A stretch of 64,000 bases of DNA from contig NZ_CP034449.1 of the NCBI RefSeq assembly GCF_003952425.1, positions 6,994,001-7,058,000 on the forward strand, in the 5' to 3' direction. This DNA is from Mesorhizobium sp. M2A.F.Ca.ET.046.03.2.1. Its GTDB lineage: Bacteria > Pseudomonadota > Alphaproteobacteria > Rhizobiales > Rhizobiaceae. The stretch's first letter is position 1. Each line of letters starts with the position of its first letter. Below are positions 34,736-44,709 of this stretch, piece by piece. The notes below the pieces were generated by a model. It searched no databases, was not told the origin of the DNA, and saw only the letters and a list, made by a program, of their open reading frames with translations. Position numbers and translations under genes: made by a program.

Positions 34736-35338
34736 CTAGCGAAGCAGCAGGACCATGATCGTTGCCGTCACCGCCGAGACGATGGCCGTGACAACCGAGA
34801 TCGTCCAAAGGGATATCGGCGCGGATTCCGATCGCGGCGCGTGACCAGCCGGGCGGATCGCGGCGCCCCGAGGCTGCGGCGCGTTGGCGTTGGCTGCTAC
34901 CAGCACCGCGGCGGAGGCGACGGCCGGCGAAAATGTGGACAATGCCGGCGCAACCGCGGGCCTGGACACATTGTCTGCAACCGCTGCCTGCGGTGAGGCG
35001 AAGCCGCGCGGAGCCTGATCGGCATCCGTCGCCGCCCTGCCCATCGAGGGTCTTGCCGGCGAGGCGTCGGTGACGGCATCGGGCTCCATCACGGCGCGGT
35101 AAGCATCCTCGACCTCTGCGGACGACAGGCGCTGCGATGCCTGGGCGGCAGGGCGCGGCTGCGCGCTTTGCAGCGACTGGGCCGCGATTTGCGCCGCCTG
35201 CCCCGTCGAGGGCGCCGGCGGCTGGACCAGCGTCTTGATCAAAGCCGCCACCGCAGGATCGGCCTTGGGCGAAGGCGCCGGCTGCGGGGTAAGCGCTTCA
35301 CCGATCAGTGCGTTCAAGCGGGTCGAGGTGATGTCCAT
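34736..35338 (-). CDS. Alanine/proline-rich protein with C-terminal membrane anchor
   Basis: The protein has 200 residues. The first 170 are a low-complexity, soluble alanine/proline/glutamine-rich region. The last 25 (LWTISVVTAIVSAVTATIMVLLLR) form one TM helix, giving a tail-anchored layout. A short ordered-looking segment, SSAEVEDAYRAVMEPD, lies in the middle. I recognise no family and propose no function. Confidence 0.6.
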   Translation of the reverse strand: MDITSTRLNALIGEALTPQPAPSPKADPAVAALIKTLVQPPAPSTGQAAQIAAQSLQSAQPRPAAQASQRLSSAEVEDAYRAVMEPDAVTDASPARPSMGRAATDADQAPRGFASPQAAVADNVSRPAVAPALSTFSPAVASAAVLVAANANAPQPRGAAIRPAGHAPRSESAPISLWTISVVTAIVSAVTATIMVLLLR

Positions 35339-35453
35339 GCCGGCTTCCGGAAACTATTTTGACGCTCAGCCATACCGGATGAGCATTGCGTCAAGCTTGA
35401 CGTTGCTTGCGATTTGTGGCGATTGAAACCCAGATGAACGCAAGCGTCCTTTC

Positions 35454-35684
35454 ATGATGAACCGTTTCGAAGGCCCGGGCGGCAGGGAAGCCCGGATCCG
35501 CTATCTCGACGGCGACTTCCAGGTCACCAGTCCGGGCTCGTTCGTGCGCTGCGCGGTGACGGGCGAGAACATTCCGCTCGACGAGCTCAAATATTGGAGC
35601 GTCGCCCGGCAAGAGCCCTATGTGAACGCGGCGGTCTCGCTTGCCCGCGAGATCGAGATGCACCCGGAGCTGCGCAAACGGTGA
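35454..35684 (+). CDS. DUF2093 domain-containing protein
   Basis: This 76-residue protein has the DUF2093 pattern RIRYLDGDFQVTSPGSFVRCAVTGENIPLDELKYWSV, broken here only for orientation along the chain. The family is small, alphaproteobacterial and uncharacterised. A second ATG three bases downstream is an equally good start. Confidence 0.85.
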   Translation: MMNRFEGPGGREARIRYLDGDFQVTSPGSFVRCAVTGENIPLDELKYWSVARQEPYVNAAVSLAREIEMHPELRKR

Positions 35685-35743
35685 TAGGCCGGGCGAGTTC
35701 ACGACGCCGTGACAGTCACCTCGATTGCGCCTAGGCTACCGAA

Positions 35744-36586
35744 TTGAAAAACTTCAAAAAGTCTCTCAAGACCTTTCTTCGCATGCCGCTTATCATGCGT
35801 GCGAGAATGCGCGATCGGGCGGTATCGAAAGCCCCACGGTTTAAGCTGGCGGCCTGCGCCATCTTCCGTGAAGAAGCGCCGTTTCTGGCCGAATGGATCA
35901 GGTTCCACCAGGGTGTGGGATTTGAGCATTTCTATCTCTACAACAACTTCTCGACCGACGACTTCAAAGCCGTATTGGACCCGTTCATCCAGCAAGGGCT
36001 GGTTACGTTGGTCGACTGGCCGCGGCCGGTGGGACAGCTGTCGGCTTATAGGGACTGCATCCGCAGGCGCTGGCGTGAAGCATTGTGGATCGGATTCTTC
36101 GACATCGATGAGTTTCTTTTCGCGCCCGACGGACGTGACGTGCCCTCGGTTCTCAGGGACTATCGCGACCTTCCAGGCGTTTGCGTCTGGCAGGCGTTCT
36201 ATGGCTCTTCCGGCCATGTCGAGCGACCGGAAAGACCACTGGTCGAGGCCTTTACGATGCGAGCCGGGCCGAACATCACGACGGTCAAGACTATCCTCAA
36301 CCCTCGCATGGTCTACAGGCCTGGCGTCCATCAGTCGAAATTCCTGTTCGGTGAAGGGGTGGACACTGATCGACGGACCATCGTGCCCGGTATGCCTCCC
36401 AAGCTCGATATATTGAGGATCAATCACTATTGGTCGCGATCGCTCGCCGACCTCGACCAGAAGATCCGGCGCGGCGACGCCTCGACTTCCACGCCGCGCG
36501 ACAGGGATTGGCATTTCGACTTCGAAAGCAAGCTCAATGTCGAGCGCGACGAGACCATCCTCGAGGCGATGCAGCGTCAGCGCTGA
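35744..36586 (+). CDS. Glycosyltransferase family 92-like protein
   Basis: The protein has up to 280 residues and a GT-A-like fold of the DUF23/GT92 group. Signatures are CAIFREEAPFLAEWIRFH, FYLYNNFSTDD, the acidic metal motif FFDIDEFLF, and KTILNPRMV further on. The N-terminus is basic. The start is uncertain: TTG at 35744 keeps a basic leader, ATG at 35783 is the first ATG, and neither has a good ribosome site. Proximity to a UDP-xylose-synthase-like gene suggests a surface-polysaccharide role. Confidence 0.8.
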   Translation: MKNFKKSLKTFLRMPLIMRARMRDRAVSKAPRFKLAACAIFREEAPFLAEWIRFHQGVGFEHFYLYNNFSTDDFKAVLDPFIQQGLVTLVDWPRPVGQLSAYRDCIRRRWREALWIGFFDIDEFLFAPDGRDVPSVLRDYRDLPGVCVWQAFYGSSGHVERPERPLVEAFTMRAGPNITTVKTILNPRMVYRPGVHQSKFLFGEGVDTDRRTIVPGMPPKLDILRINHYWSRSLADLDQKIRRGDASTSTPRDRDWHFDFESKLNVERDETILEAMQRQR

Positions 36587-36772
36587 GGCAACCTGCAACT
36601 TGGCCTGTCGCGGCTTCACGGCCGGCGCCATTCACCCGGGCCAGCCCATACAGGTTCCTGGCCGAGTGCCGGCAACAATCGATCGTCGCGACGAAAAACC
36701 CTTCTTCCAACGCACGTGACAGGTCCGTGACTCTGCGGTTATAGACAATGCCGTGGGTATGGGGGATTTGCC

Positions 36773-37705
36773 GTGAAGGCTCTGGTGACCGGCGGTGCCG
36801 GCTTTATTGGTTCGCATTTATGCGACCTGTTGCTGGCAAGCGGCCATGAAGTAATATGCCTCGACAATTTCTTGACTGGTTCGGATGAGAACATCCGTCA
36901 CCTGTCAAACAATGCGCGGTTCAGCCTGCTGAGGCACGACGTCACCGTGCCGCTTCAGGCCGAGGCCGATGAGATCTTCAATCTCGCTTGCCCCGCCTCG
37001 CCTGTTCACTACCAGCGCATTCCAATCGAGACGACAAAGGCTTGCGTCTATGGCGCCATCAACATGCTCGACCTTGCATGCGCTTCGGGCGCCAGAATCC
37101 TCCAGGCGTCGACGTCCGAGGTCTATGGCGATCCGCAAGTCCATCCCCAGACCGAGGCCTATTGGGGCCATGTCAACCCGATTGGCCCGCGCAGTTGCTA
37201 CGATGAAGGCAAAAGATGCGCCGAAGCACTGTTCTTCGACTATCGGCGCCGGTCGCAACTGCCGATCAAGGTGGTGCGCATCTTCAATACATATGGACCT
37301 CGCATGCACCCTTCGGATGGGCGCGTGGTCAGCAATTTCATCGTTCAGGCATTGCGCAAAGACCCCATAACCATCTACGGCGACGGAAGCCACACCCGCA
37401 GTTTCTGCTATGTCGACGACCTGGTGGATGCGATGGCCCGGATGATGGCGACGCCCGACGATTTCGTCGGGCCCGTCAACATCGGAAACCCGACGGAAGT
37501 CACGATCCTCGAGCTGGCCGAGCTGGTGCTGGGCATCGTCGGCGGCAAGTCGAAGATCGAGTTCAAGCCCCTCCCCGAAGACGATCCCCAACAGCGCCAG
37601 CCCGATATAGGCCTGGCGCGTTCGGCGCTGGACTGGTCCCCTCGTGTTGCCCTCGAAGACGGGCTTGGCGAGACAGTCCGCTATTTCCGTGGGCTTATCA
37701 ACTGA
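36773..37705 (+). CDS. NAD-dependent epimerase/dehydratase, probable UDP-glucuronate decarboxylase
   Basis: The protein has 310 residues, an extended SDR with the NAD motif GGAGFIG at 7-13 and catalytic T/S-E (114-116) plus Y143 and K147. The stretch TSEVYGDP...HPQ and the [11 protein letters not shown] region are characteristic of UDP-xylose synthases, which decarboxylate UDP-glucuronate to UDP-xylose. The start is GTG at 36773 after GGGGGA. The product would supply an exopolysaccharide or lipopolysaccharide glycosyltransferase, possibly the preceding gene. Confidence 0.88.
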   Translation: MKALVTGGAGFIGSHLCDLLLASGHEVICLDNFLTGSDENIRHLSNNARFSLLRHDVTVPLQAEADEIFNLACPASPVHYQRIPIETTKACVYGAINMLDLACASGARILQASTSEVYGDPQVHPQTEAYWGHVNPIGPRSCYDEGKRCAEALFFDYRRRSQLPIKVVRIFNTYGPRMHPSDGRVVSNFIVQALRKDPITIYGDGSHTRSFCYVDDLVDAMARMMATPDDFVGPVNIGNPTEVTILELAELVLGIVGGKSKIEFKPLPEDDPQQRQPDIGLARSALDWSPRVALEDGLGETVRYFRGLIN

Positions 37706-37742
37706 CGGCAGGGCACCGGATCAACCAGGCGCGCCGCAAAAC

Positions 37743-38771
37743 TCAGCCACGCATCTTGCGCTGACGCCAGGCGTCGAGCGTCTCGCCGATGATGCGTTCA
37801 GGCACGTGATCGAGCTCGAACACGGCCTCGATGTCGAGCACGTCCAGTTGATCGAGGAAACCGGCGGGCACCTCGCCGTGGCGCAGCCGCGCGGCGTCCT
37901 TCGCCGTGGTGACCAGGCGCAGCCCCTCCTGCCGGGCGAGCGCCAGAAGGTCGGCAAGCTCGTCCTGGGCGTAGAAATGATGGTCCGGAAAGGCGCGCGA
38001 AAGCGCGACTTCACCGCCCGCTCCGCGCACCGTGTCGAAGAATTTCTCCGGATGGCCGATGCCGGCGAAGGCCAGGAACCGGCCGCCGGCGAAGCGTGAC
38101 GGATCCGCCGGCTCGACATGCGCCAGGAAGATCGGCCGGCCGGCACGCGCCGCCTGGCGCACGACGCCGTCGGCGGCGGCGCCCTCGCCCATCTTCAGCA
38201 AGCCGCTGGTGAAGACCAGCTGGTCGACGATCTTGGCGCGGAGCGGTCCACCCGGAATGACGTGGCCGTTTCCGACGCCGAAGCGGGCGTCTACCACGAC
38301 CAGCGCATAGTCGATATGGATGCGCGCCGACTGGAAGCCGTCATCCATGATCAGGAAATCGCAGCCATGTCCCTCGATGAGCAGTTTTGCGCCCGCGGCG
38401 CGGTTCGCCGTCACCGCCACCGGCGCGTGTTCGGCCAGAAGCAGCGGCTCGTCGCCGACATGCTTGGCGGCGTCGTGATGCGCATCGACGACATGCGGCT
38501 TGGCAAACGAACCGCCATGGCCGCGCGACAGGAAGCCCGGCGTGAGCTGCATACGCTTGGCTTGCCTCGCCAGGGCGATAGCGACCGGCGTCTTGCCGCT
38601 GCCGCCGACCGTCAGGTTGCCGACGCACAATACCGGCGCGTCGACCTTCTCGCGCGGGGCATGCCGCATGCGGCGGCCGGCAACCATGCCGTAGGCAGCC
38701 GACACCGGCGACAGAGCGAGCACGCGCCAGTCCGGCTTTTCCCACCAGAAGGGCGGCGCCTCGCTGGTCAT
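37743..38771 (-). CDS. lpxK: Tetraacyldisaccharide 4'-kinase
   Basis: This 342-residue membrane-associated kinase phosphorylates the 4' position of the lipid A precursor. Walker A GNLTVGGSGKTP follows an N-terminal hydrophobic stretch. DDGFQSARIHIDYALVVVDA carries the Walker B-like acidic residues. It is the last gene of the pmbA-to-lpxK run and begins 1 base after the waaA stop. Confidence 0.96.
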   Translation of the reverse strand: MTSEAPPFWWEKPDWRVLALSPVSAAYGMVAGRRMRHAPREKVDAPVLCVGNLTVGGSGKTPVAIALARQAKRMQLTPGFLSRGHGGSFAKPHVVDAHHDAAKHVGDEPLLLAEHAPVAVTANRAAGAKLLIEGHGCDFLIMDDGFQSARIHIDYALVVVDARFGVGNGHVIPGGPLRAKIVDQLVFTSGLLKMGEGAAADGVVRQAARAGRPIFLAHVEPADPSRFAGGRFLAFAGIGHPEKFFDTVRGAGGEVALSRAFPDHHFYAQDELADLLALARQEGLRLVTTAKDAARLRHGEVPAGFLDQLDVLDIEAVFELDHVPERIIGETLDAWRQRKMRG

Positions 38772-38772
38772 C

Positions 38773-40089
38773 TCATCGACCGTTGGCGCCTTTCAGGCGC
38801 GCCTTGACGACCAGCGGCTGGATATAGGGCTCCAGAGATTTCAGCGTCCGGGCGAGCGCGCCGCGCATCTCGTCGACGGTGGCGGCACCCGCCGCGATCA
38901 TTTCGTGGCGCGCCACCTCGTTGGTCAAAAGGAAATTGACCGCGCCGGTCAGCATGTCGCGGTCGCGCACAAGCTTGGCGCCGCCGCTGTCGAGCAGGCG
39001 CTGATAGGCCTCGCGGAAATTCTGGACGTTGCGGCCGGCAAGCACCGCGGTTTCGAGCATTGCCGGCTCGAGCGGGTTCTGGCCGCCTTCCGAGGTCAGC
39101 GAACGGCCGACGAAAGCGATCTCGGTCAGCCTCAGGTAAAGCCCCATCTCACCGATCGTATCGCCCAGAAGGATATCGGTATCGTGCGAGATGCGGTCAC
39201 CCTTGCTGCGCCGTGCCACCGTCAGGCCCATGCCGGAAATCTGCGCGGCAAGCGCGTCGGCGCGGTCGGGATGACGCGGCACGATGATGGTCAAAAGCCC
39301 ATGATGGCGCCTGTGCAGGCTGGCATGGACCTCGGCGGCCACGACCTCTTCGCCGTCATGGGTCGAGATCGCCGCCCAGGTGGGGCGATCGCCGATCTGG
39401 CGCTGCAGGGTGGCCAGGGCCCGCTCATCAACCGGCGGCGGGTTGGTGTCGACCTTGAGATTGCCGGAAACCGTGACCGGCCGGGCGCCGAGCGCGCGGA
39501 ACCGCTCGCCGTCGACATCCGATTGGGCGATGACATGGGCGAGATTCTCGAACAGCGCCTCGGCAACGCTTGCGCGCTTCTTCCACGACGTGAAGGAGCG
39601 GTCCGACAGCCGGCCGTTGACCAGAACCTGCGGCACATTGCGGGCGCCGAGTTCCAGGATGGTCATCGGCCAGATTTCCGATTCGGCGATGATCGCCAGT
39701 TCCGGCCGCCAGTGATCGAGGAAACGGCTTACCGCGGGCTTGAGATCGAGCGGCACATATTGGTGGATGATGCGGCTGCCGAGGCGCTCGTCGGCGACCT
39801 TGGCCGAAGTCACGGTGCCGGTGGTCAGGACGACGTTGACGCCGTAGTCGAGGATGCTCTCGACCAGTGGCACCACCGCGATCGTCTCGCCGACGCTTGC
39901 CGCATGGATCCAGATCACCGGCCCTTCCGGCCGGGGCCGGCCGGCGACGCCGTAGCGCTCGCGGCGCCGGGCGCGATCTTCCTTGCCGCGCGAGGCGCGC
40001 CAGGCGACATAAGGACCGATCAGCGGATAGGCGGCCGCCCCCGCATAGCGGTAGGCGGTCAGGGCCGCACGCGCCCAGCGCTCGCTCAT
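38773..40089 (-). CDS. waaA: 3-deoxy-D-manno-octulosonic acid (Kdo) transferase
   Basis: This 438-residue GT30 enzyme adds Kdo to lipid IVA at the inner membrane. Diagnostic stretches are IWIHAASVGETIAVVPL, LTTGTVTSAKVADERL, ESEIWPMTILE and FVGRSLTSEGGQNPLEPA. The ATG overlaps the acyltransferase stop by 4 bases. One or two Kdo residues may be transferred; the sequence does not tell. Confidence 0.96.
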   Translation of the reverse strand: MSERWARAALTAYRYAGAAAYPLIGPYVAWRASRGKEDRARRRERYGVAGRPRPEGPVIWIHAASVGETIAVVPLVESILDYGVNVVLTTGTVTSAKVADERLGSRIIHQYVPLDLKPAVSRFLDHWRPELAIIAESEIWPMTILELGARNVPQVLVNGRLSDRSFTSWKKRASVAEALFENLAHVIAQSDVDGERFRALGARPVTVSGNLKVDTNPPPVDERALATLQRQIGDRPTWAAISTHDGEEVVAAEVHASLHRRHHGLLTIIVPRHPDRADALAAQISGMGLTVARRSKGDRISHDTDILLGDTIGEMGLYLRLTEIAFVGRSLTSEGGQNPLEPAMLETAVLAGRNVQNFREAYQRLLDSGGAKLVRDRDMLTGAVNFLLTNEVARHEMIAAGAATVDEMRGALARTLKSLEPYIQPLVVKARLKGANGR

Positions 40090-40865
40090 TTGCCGCCATC
40101 CACGAGGCGATAGGCCTCGGCCGTCGCGGCGTTGAGGGAGGCGGTGACCTCCTGGCGCTTGCGCTCCATCTCGGCATCGTCGGCATCGGCCGGCACGAAG
40201 ACCGGGGGGCCTACGATAACCGCGGAGCGCCCGAAAGGCAGGTTTATGGTGGTCTTGTCCCAACTCCTCTCAAGCACCTTGCGGCGACTGGTGGCGATGG
40301 CCGAGGGCAGGATCGGCCGGCCGGAAAGCCTGGCCAGAAGAACGATGCCAAGCCCGGCCTCGCGCGGCTTGCCGTTCGGAATGTCGGCGATCATGGCGAC
40401 GTTCTTGCCGATCACGAGCGACCTCTTGAGCGCGATCAAGGCCTTGGCGCCGCCCTTGTCGAGATGGTTCGAGCTGTTGCGGCCGCCGGAACCGCGCACC
40501 GCCTCGATGCCGAATTTCTCGAGCATCAGTGCCTGGAGCTCGGCGTCGGCGCTGCGCGAGACCATGGCGACCAGCGGCCGGCCCTTGGGGTAATAGGCAG
40601 GGGTCAGGAGTTGCTGGCCGTGCCAGAGCGCGATGATGCCGGGCTCGAGATGCGCATAAGCGCCGCCGGCAACCTTCGTCGAGCCTTCGACAAGCGGGCT
40701 GGTGAGGCGAATCAGCCGCAGGAACCAGGCGAACAGGCTGGCGATGAAATTCTTGACGAAACTCGACTGCGCCAACGGCTCGCGGATGCGCCGCCACAGC
40801 GTACGCGTTCCGCCGCGTCTGGCAGCGCGCCGCCTGGTCGCGCCTTTCACCGCTTCATGCTCCAT
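40086..40865 (-). CDS. DUF374 lysophospholipid-acyltransferase-like protein
   Basis: This 259-residue protein has an arginine-rich N-terminus and one amphipathic or membrane helix (FIASLFAWFLRLIRLT). The acyltransferase-like core is recognised by IIALWHGQQLLTPAYY and GGAKALIALKRSL, with ADIPNGKPREAGLG in the position of the later acyltransferase motif. DUF374 proteins are regularly encoded beside waaA and lpxK in rhizobia and probably modify lipid A or a phospholipid. The exact acceptor is unknown. Confidence 0.88.
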   Translation of the reverse strand: MEHEAVKGATRRRAARRGGTRTLWRRIREPLAQSSFVKNFIASLFAWFLRLIRLTSPLVEGSTKVAGGAYAHLEPGIIALWHGQQLLTPAYYPKGRPLVAMVSRSADAELQALMLEKFGIEAVRGSGGRNSSNHLDKGGAKALIALKRSLVIGKNVAMIADIPNGKPREAGLGIVLLARLSGRPILPSAIATSRRKVLERSWDKTTINLPFGRSAVIVGPPVFVPADADDAEMERKRQEVTASLNAATAEAYRLVDGGK

Positions 40866-40870
40866 CGACG

Positions 40871-41116
40871 TCAACCGCCGACCTTTGTTTCTGGATCGAG
40901 CAGACGGTGCAGATGAACAACGAAATAACGCATATGGGCATTGTCGACACTGGCCTGCGCCTTCGCCTTCCACGCAGTGTGCGCCGAATGATAGTCGGGG
41001 TAGATTCCGACGATGTCGAGCGCGTCCAGGTCACGAAACTCGGTTCCACCCAGCTTTTTCAGCTCTCCACCGAAAACCAGGTGCAAAAGCTGTTTCTTTC
41101 CGTCTTCCACGGCCAT
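40871..41116 (-). CDS. DUF4170 domain-containing protein
   Basis: This 81-residue protein has the DUF4170 pattern LHLVFGGELKKLGGTEFRDLDALDIVGIYPDY, listed here by its start and end blocks LHLVFGGEL and VGIYPDY, then AWKAKAQASVDNA. The ATG at 41116 follows GAAGGA at ideal distance. It lies 5 bases before the DUF374 gene, in the conserved rhizobial lipid A operon. Function is unknown. Confidence 0.85.
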   Translation of the reverse strand: MAVEDGKKQLLHLVFGGELKKLGGTEFRDLDALDIVGIYPDYHSAHTAWKAKAQASVDNAHMRYFVVHLHRLLDPETKVGG

Positions 41117-41191
41117 GCCGATCCTTCGCAGATTCATGAATTTTGTGAAACGTTTAGCCCAAAGCAGACGATTTTGGAACTGTGGGCCGAC

Positions 41192-42001
41192 TCACCCTTG
41201 GTCAATGCGGGCAATTACACCGGCGAGCACGCCGAGCAGTTCACCGCTGCCGGCGGCAAGCGCGCCGTGATTGATCACCTCGCCGGCATAGCGCGGCGGC
41301 TTGCCGGCGCGATCAAGCAGTGCGCCGCCAGCCTCGGCGAGGATGAGATCGGCGGCGGCGATGTCCCAGTCATGCGCATTCGGCTTGACGAAGGCCGCAT
41401 CGAGCTTGCCGGCGGCGATCATCGCCAGCCTATAGGCAAGCGAGGGGATGTAGGCGGCCCGCCGCAGCCTGTCGTGCCAGACTTCCGGCATCAGGTCGAC
41501 CAGCGTCTTGGGTCCGCCGATATCGACGCTCTGACCCAGCGGACGCACATGGATGCGCTTGTCGTTGAGATAGGCGCCCTCGCCCGGCAGCGCCCAGTAG
41601 GTCTCATGCTTGGCCGGGCATTCGAGCACGCCGGCGAGCGAGCGGCCGTCCTCGACCACGGCGACGCTGACGCACCAGGAATGCAGACCGTCGAGAAAGC
41701 CGCGCGTGCCGTCGATCGGGTCGACGACGAAGGTGCGGCGGGCCGACAGCCTGGCGTGGTCATCGGCGGTCTCTTCCGACAGCCAGCCATAATCGGGACG
41801 CGCATTGAGCAAGGTCTCGCGAAGATAGGCGTCCGCCGCATGGTCGGCCTCGCTCACCGGCGAGGTGCCGCCCTTCATCCACACCTGCGGGTTGTTGCCG
41901 AAATAGCCCATGGCGATGGCGCCGGCTTCGCGGGCGGCTTCGCGCAGCAATGCAAGGTCGTCGCCAGCCTCGCTCGATGTCAGTTGGTCAAGCGCCGGCA
42001 A
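41192..42001 (-). CDS. Inositol monophosphatase family protein, CysQ-like 3'(2'),5'-bisphosphate nucleotidase
   Basis: The protein has 269 residues. Metal-binding motifs of the family are present: SEETADD, DPIDGTRGFLDG and WDIAAADLILAEAGG. CysQ removes 3'-phosphoadenosine 5'-phosphate, and IMPase-type activity is an alternative. The start is a TTG at 42001, with GAAGGGA upstream, giving a 14-base overlap with the end of pmbA. The overlap indicates coupling to pmbA. Confidence 0.88.
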   Translation of the reverse strand: MPALDQLTSSEAGDDLALLREAAREAGAIAMGYFGNNPQVWMKGGTSPVSEADHAADAYLRETLLNARPDYGWLSEETADDHARLSARRTFVVDPIDGTRGFLDGLHSWCVSVAVVEDGRSLAGVLECPAKHETYWALPGEGAYLNDKRIHVRPLGQSVDIGGPKTLVDLMPEVWHDRLRRAAYIPSLAYRLAMIAAGKLDAAFVKPNAHDWDIAAADLILAEAGGALLDRAGKPPRYAGEVINHGALAAGSGELLGVLAGVIARIDQG

Positions 42002-43331
42002 GGGTCATCCCTTCGATCAGGAGCGTCGGGGCAGCCGTGCCGAAATTGCGGTCGAGGTCGCTCGCCGGCACCATGTTGAGGAACATGGTCTTCAGGTTGG
42101 AGGCGATCGTCACCTCGGCCACCGGATAGGCCAGCGCGCCGTTCTCGATCCAGTAGCCGGAGGCGCCGCGGCTGTATTCTCCGGTCACCATGTCGACGCC
42201 CTGACCGAACACCTCGGTGACGTAAAAGCCGCGCTTCAGCGACGCGATCAAGTCGTCCGGCGAATGCTCGCCGGGCTCGATGGCGAGATTGGTCGAGGAC
42301 GGCGAGACCGACGAGCCGCTGCGGGAGCCGCGTCCATTTGTGACGAGACCGAGCTCGCGCGCGGCCGAGGTCGACAGGAACCAGTGGTTCAAGATGCCCT
42401 TCTCGACCATCAGCAGCTTCCCGCCCTCGACGCCTTCGCCGTCGAACGGGCGCGAGGCCTGTCCCCGCCGGCGCAAAGGTTCGTCGGTGACGGTGATCGC
42501 GGCCGAGGCCACTTGATTGCCCATCATGTCGCGCAGGAAGCTGGTCTTGCGGGCGACCGACGCGCCGTTGATGGCGCCGGCGAGATGGCCGGCGATGCCG
42601 CGCGCGACGCGCGGATCGAACACCACATCGACCGGGCCGGTCGCCGCCTTGCGGGCGCCGAGGCGGCGCACGGCGCGTTCGCCGGCCTTGCGGCCGATCT
42701 CTTCCGGCGCGTCGAGGTCGGCGAAATGCTGGCGCGAGGAGAATTCATAGTCGCGCTCCATCGCCGTGCCCTCCCCGGCAATGACGCTGGTCGAGCGCGA
42801 GAAACGCGAGGCGACATACTGGCCGACAAAGCCATGCGAGGTGGCGAGAACCAGGCCACCCAGGCCGGCGCTGGCGCTGCTGCCCGAGGAATTGGTGACG
42901 CCCTTGACGGCCAATGCGGCCGCTTCGGCGGCAAGAGCTGCCTCCTTCAACTGGTCGGCCGGCACCTCGGTCGGATCGAAAAGGTCGAGATCGCGCAAAT
43001 TGCGGGCAAGCAGGGCGGGATCGGCGAGGCCCTGGAACGGATCCTCGGGCGAGACTTTGGCCATGGCGACGGCGCGCTCGGCAAGCGATTTCGGATCGGA
43101 AGCGGCGGTCGCCGAGACGCTCGCCACGCGCTGGCCGACGAAGACGCGCAGCGACACATCCTCGCTCTCCGACGATTCGGTGCCCTCGACCTTGCCCAGC
43201 CGCACCGACACGCCGGCAGAGCGGCCGCGCACCGCCACCGCGTCGGCCGCGTCGGCGCCGGCACGCCTGGCGGCCTCGACGAGCGCCGTCACGCGATCGG
43301 TCAATTTCGCTGCGTCGAGCTTATCGGTCAT
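41988..43331 (-). CDS. pmbA: TldD/PmbA family metalloprotease subunit (PmbA/TldE)
   Basis: This 447-residue protein is of the TldE/PmbA half of the TldD-TldE protease, which trims peptides such as microcin B17 or modified RiPPs. Characteristic stretches are VVFDPRVARGIAGHLAGAIN, FDGEGVEGGKLLMVEKG and GASGYWIENGALAYPVAEVT. The TldD partner is not in the window. It is the first gene of the long operon ending at lpxK. Confidence 0.93.
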   Translation of the reverse strand: MTDKLDAAKLTDRVTALVEAARRAGADAADAVAVRGRSAGVSVRLGKVEGTESSESEDVSLRVFVGQRVASVSATAASDPKSLAERAVAMAKVSPEDPFQGLADPALLARNLRDLDLFDPTEVPADQLKEAALAAEAAALAVKGVTNSSGSSASAGLGGLVLATSHGFVGQYVASRFSRSTSVIAGEGTAMERDYEFSSRQHFADLDAPEEIGRKAGERAVRRLGARKAATGPVDVVFDPRVARGIAGHLAGAINGASVARKTSFLRDMMGNQVASAAITVTDEPLRRRGQASRPFDGEGVEGGKLLMVEKGILNHWFLSTSAARELGLVTNGRGSRSGSSVSPSSTNLAIEPGEHSPDDLIASLKRGFYVTEVFGQGVDMVTGEYSRGASGYWIENGALAYPVAEVTIASNLKTMFLNMVPASDLDRNFGTAAPTLLIEGMTLAGA

Positions 43332-43536
43332 AAGGTTGTTCCTGTTTGTTCATGCAATCTGTCAGGGCCATGCACTTTGTCACCCCCTGCGGCACCTGTC
43401 GCATCGTCTTGTGCATGCCAAAGCGCCAGCTGTCGCACCATCTATTGTTCCACCCACGCTAGTGCAATGGCGGATGCGGCAATCTCAAGGCAATCGCGGT
43501 GGTTAGTGTGGGATGCGCAGGGTCGAAAAGGGCGTG

Positions 43537-44580
43537 CTATCCGGCCACCGGCGCCCAGATCACGTCCTCGATCCTCGTTGCCCCCGTCGCCAGCATCACC
43601 AGCCGGTCGAAGCCCAGCGCCGAGCCGCTTGCCTGCGGCATGATGGCCAAGGCCGCCAGGAAATCCTCGTCCAGCGGATAGCGCTCGCCATAGACGCGCT
43701 CCTTCTCGTCCATCTCGGCGAGGAAGCGGCGGCGCTGCTCTGCCGGGTCGGTAAGCTCGCCGAAGGCGTTGGCGAGCTCGACGCCGCAGCAATAAAGCTC
43801 GAAGCGCTCGGCAACGCGCGGATCCTCGGCGCTCGGGCGGGCAAGTGCCGCTTCCGAAATCGGATAGCCGTAAAGGATGGTGGCCCGCCCCCGCCCCAGC
43901 GCCGGTTCGATCTTCTCCACCATCACCCGGCTGAACAGATCGGCCCAATTGTCGTCGGGCGCGGTGCGCAGGCCAGCCTTGACCAGCGCGGCATGAAGTC
44001 CGTCGCGATCCGTGCTTCCGTCAGCCCCGACGGTCGCCAGAAGATCGATGCCGGCATATCGAGTGAAAGCCTCTGCCACACTCAGCAGCTCCGGCTCGGC
44101 GAAGGGGTCGGCCTCACGTCCGCGAAAACGGAAACGCCTGGAGCCGGCCTTCTCCGCGGCGAGCGCCAGGAATTCGGCGCAGTCGTCCATCAGGCGCTCG
44201 TAAGTTTCGCCGATGCGGTACCATTCGAGCATGGTGAATTCGGGATGATGCAGCGGCCCGCGCTCGCGGTTGCGCCAGACTGGGCCGAGGCTGAAGATGC
44301 GCTCCTCGCCGGCGGCGAGCAGCTTCTTGCAGGCGAATTCGGGCGAGGTGTGGAGATAGAGCGGGTGGCGCGATGCGTCGGGGCCGAACGCCTCGGTGGC
44401 GAAGGCGGAAAGGTGTGCCTCGTTGCCCGGCGAAACCTGCAGCGCCGAGGTCGTCACCTCGATGAAATCGCGTGTCGAGAACCAGCCGCGAAGCGCGGCG
44501 GCAATTGCGTTGCGCGCCATCAGCCGGGGCCGGCGGTCGGCATGGATATCAGGCATCCACCAGGGCGAAGCGGCGGTCAT
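43537..44580 (-). CDS. epmA: EF-P lysine aminoacylase (GenX/PoxA), lysyl-tRNA-synthetase-like
   Basis: The protein has 347 residues. It is a class II aminoacyl-tRNA-synthetase catalytic core without an anticodon-binding domain: motif 2 [26 protein letters not shown] is shown by its ends [11 protein letters not shown] and EFTMLEWY, and motif 3 is [13 protein letters not shown]. EpmA attaches (R)-beta-lysine to the conserved lysine of elongation factor P. The efp gene is divergent, 129 bases away, and its lysine is present. The partner mutase epmB is not in the window. Confidence 0.94.
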   Translation of the reverse strand: MTAASPWWMPDIHADRRPRLMARNAIAAALRGWFSTRDFIEVTTSALQVSPGNEAHLSAFATEAFGPDASRHPLYLHTSPEFACKKLLAAGEERIFSLGPVWRNRERGPLHHPEFTMLEWYRIGETYERLMDDCAEFLALAAEKAGSRRFRFRGREADPFAEPELLSVAEAFTRYAGIDLLATVGADGSTDRDGLHAALVKAGLRTAPDDNWADLFSRVMVEKIEPALGRGRATILYGYPISEAALARPSAEDPRVAERFELYCCGVELANAFGELTDPAEQRRRFLAEMDEKERVYGERYPLDEDFLAALAIMPQASGSALGFDRLVMLATGATRIEDVIWAPVAG

Positions 44581-44709
44581 GGGCAGGAAAATCGCACGGA
44601 AGACTGGCGGTTCGGCGCAAGATGCGCTAGGGCGCACGCGATGGCCGCCGTCGCCGCTTCGCGGAAATCGACGCTTGCAGGCCGAAAAACTCGAACAGGA
44701 TCGAATATC

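Noticed and set aside
43332..43536. Possible gene between pmbA and epmA.
   Set aside because: Only short frames with no start signal or motif; nothing supportable was seen.
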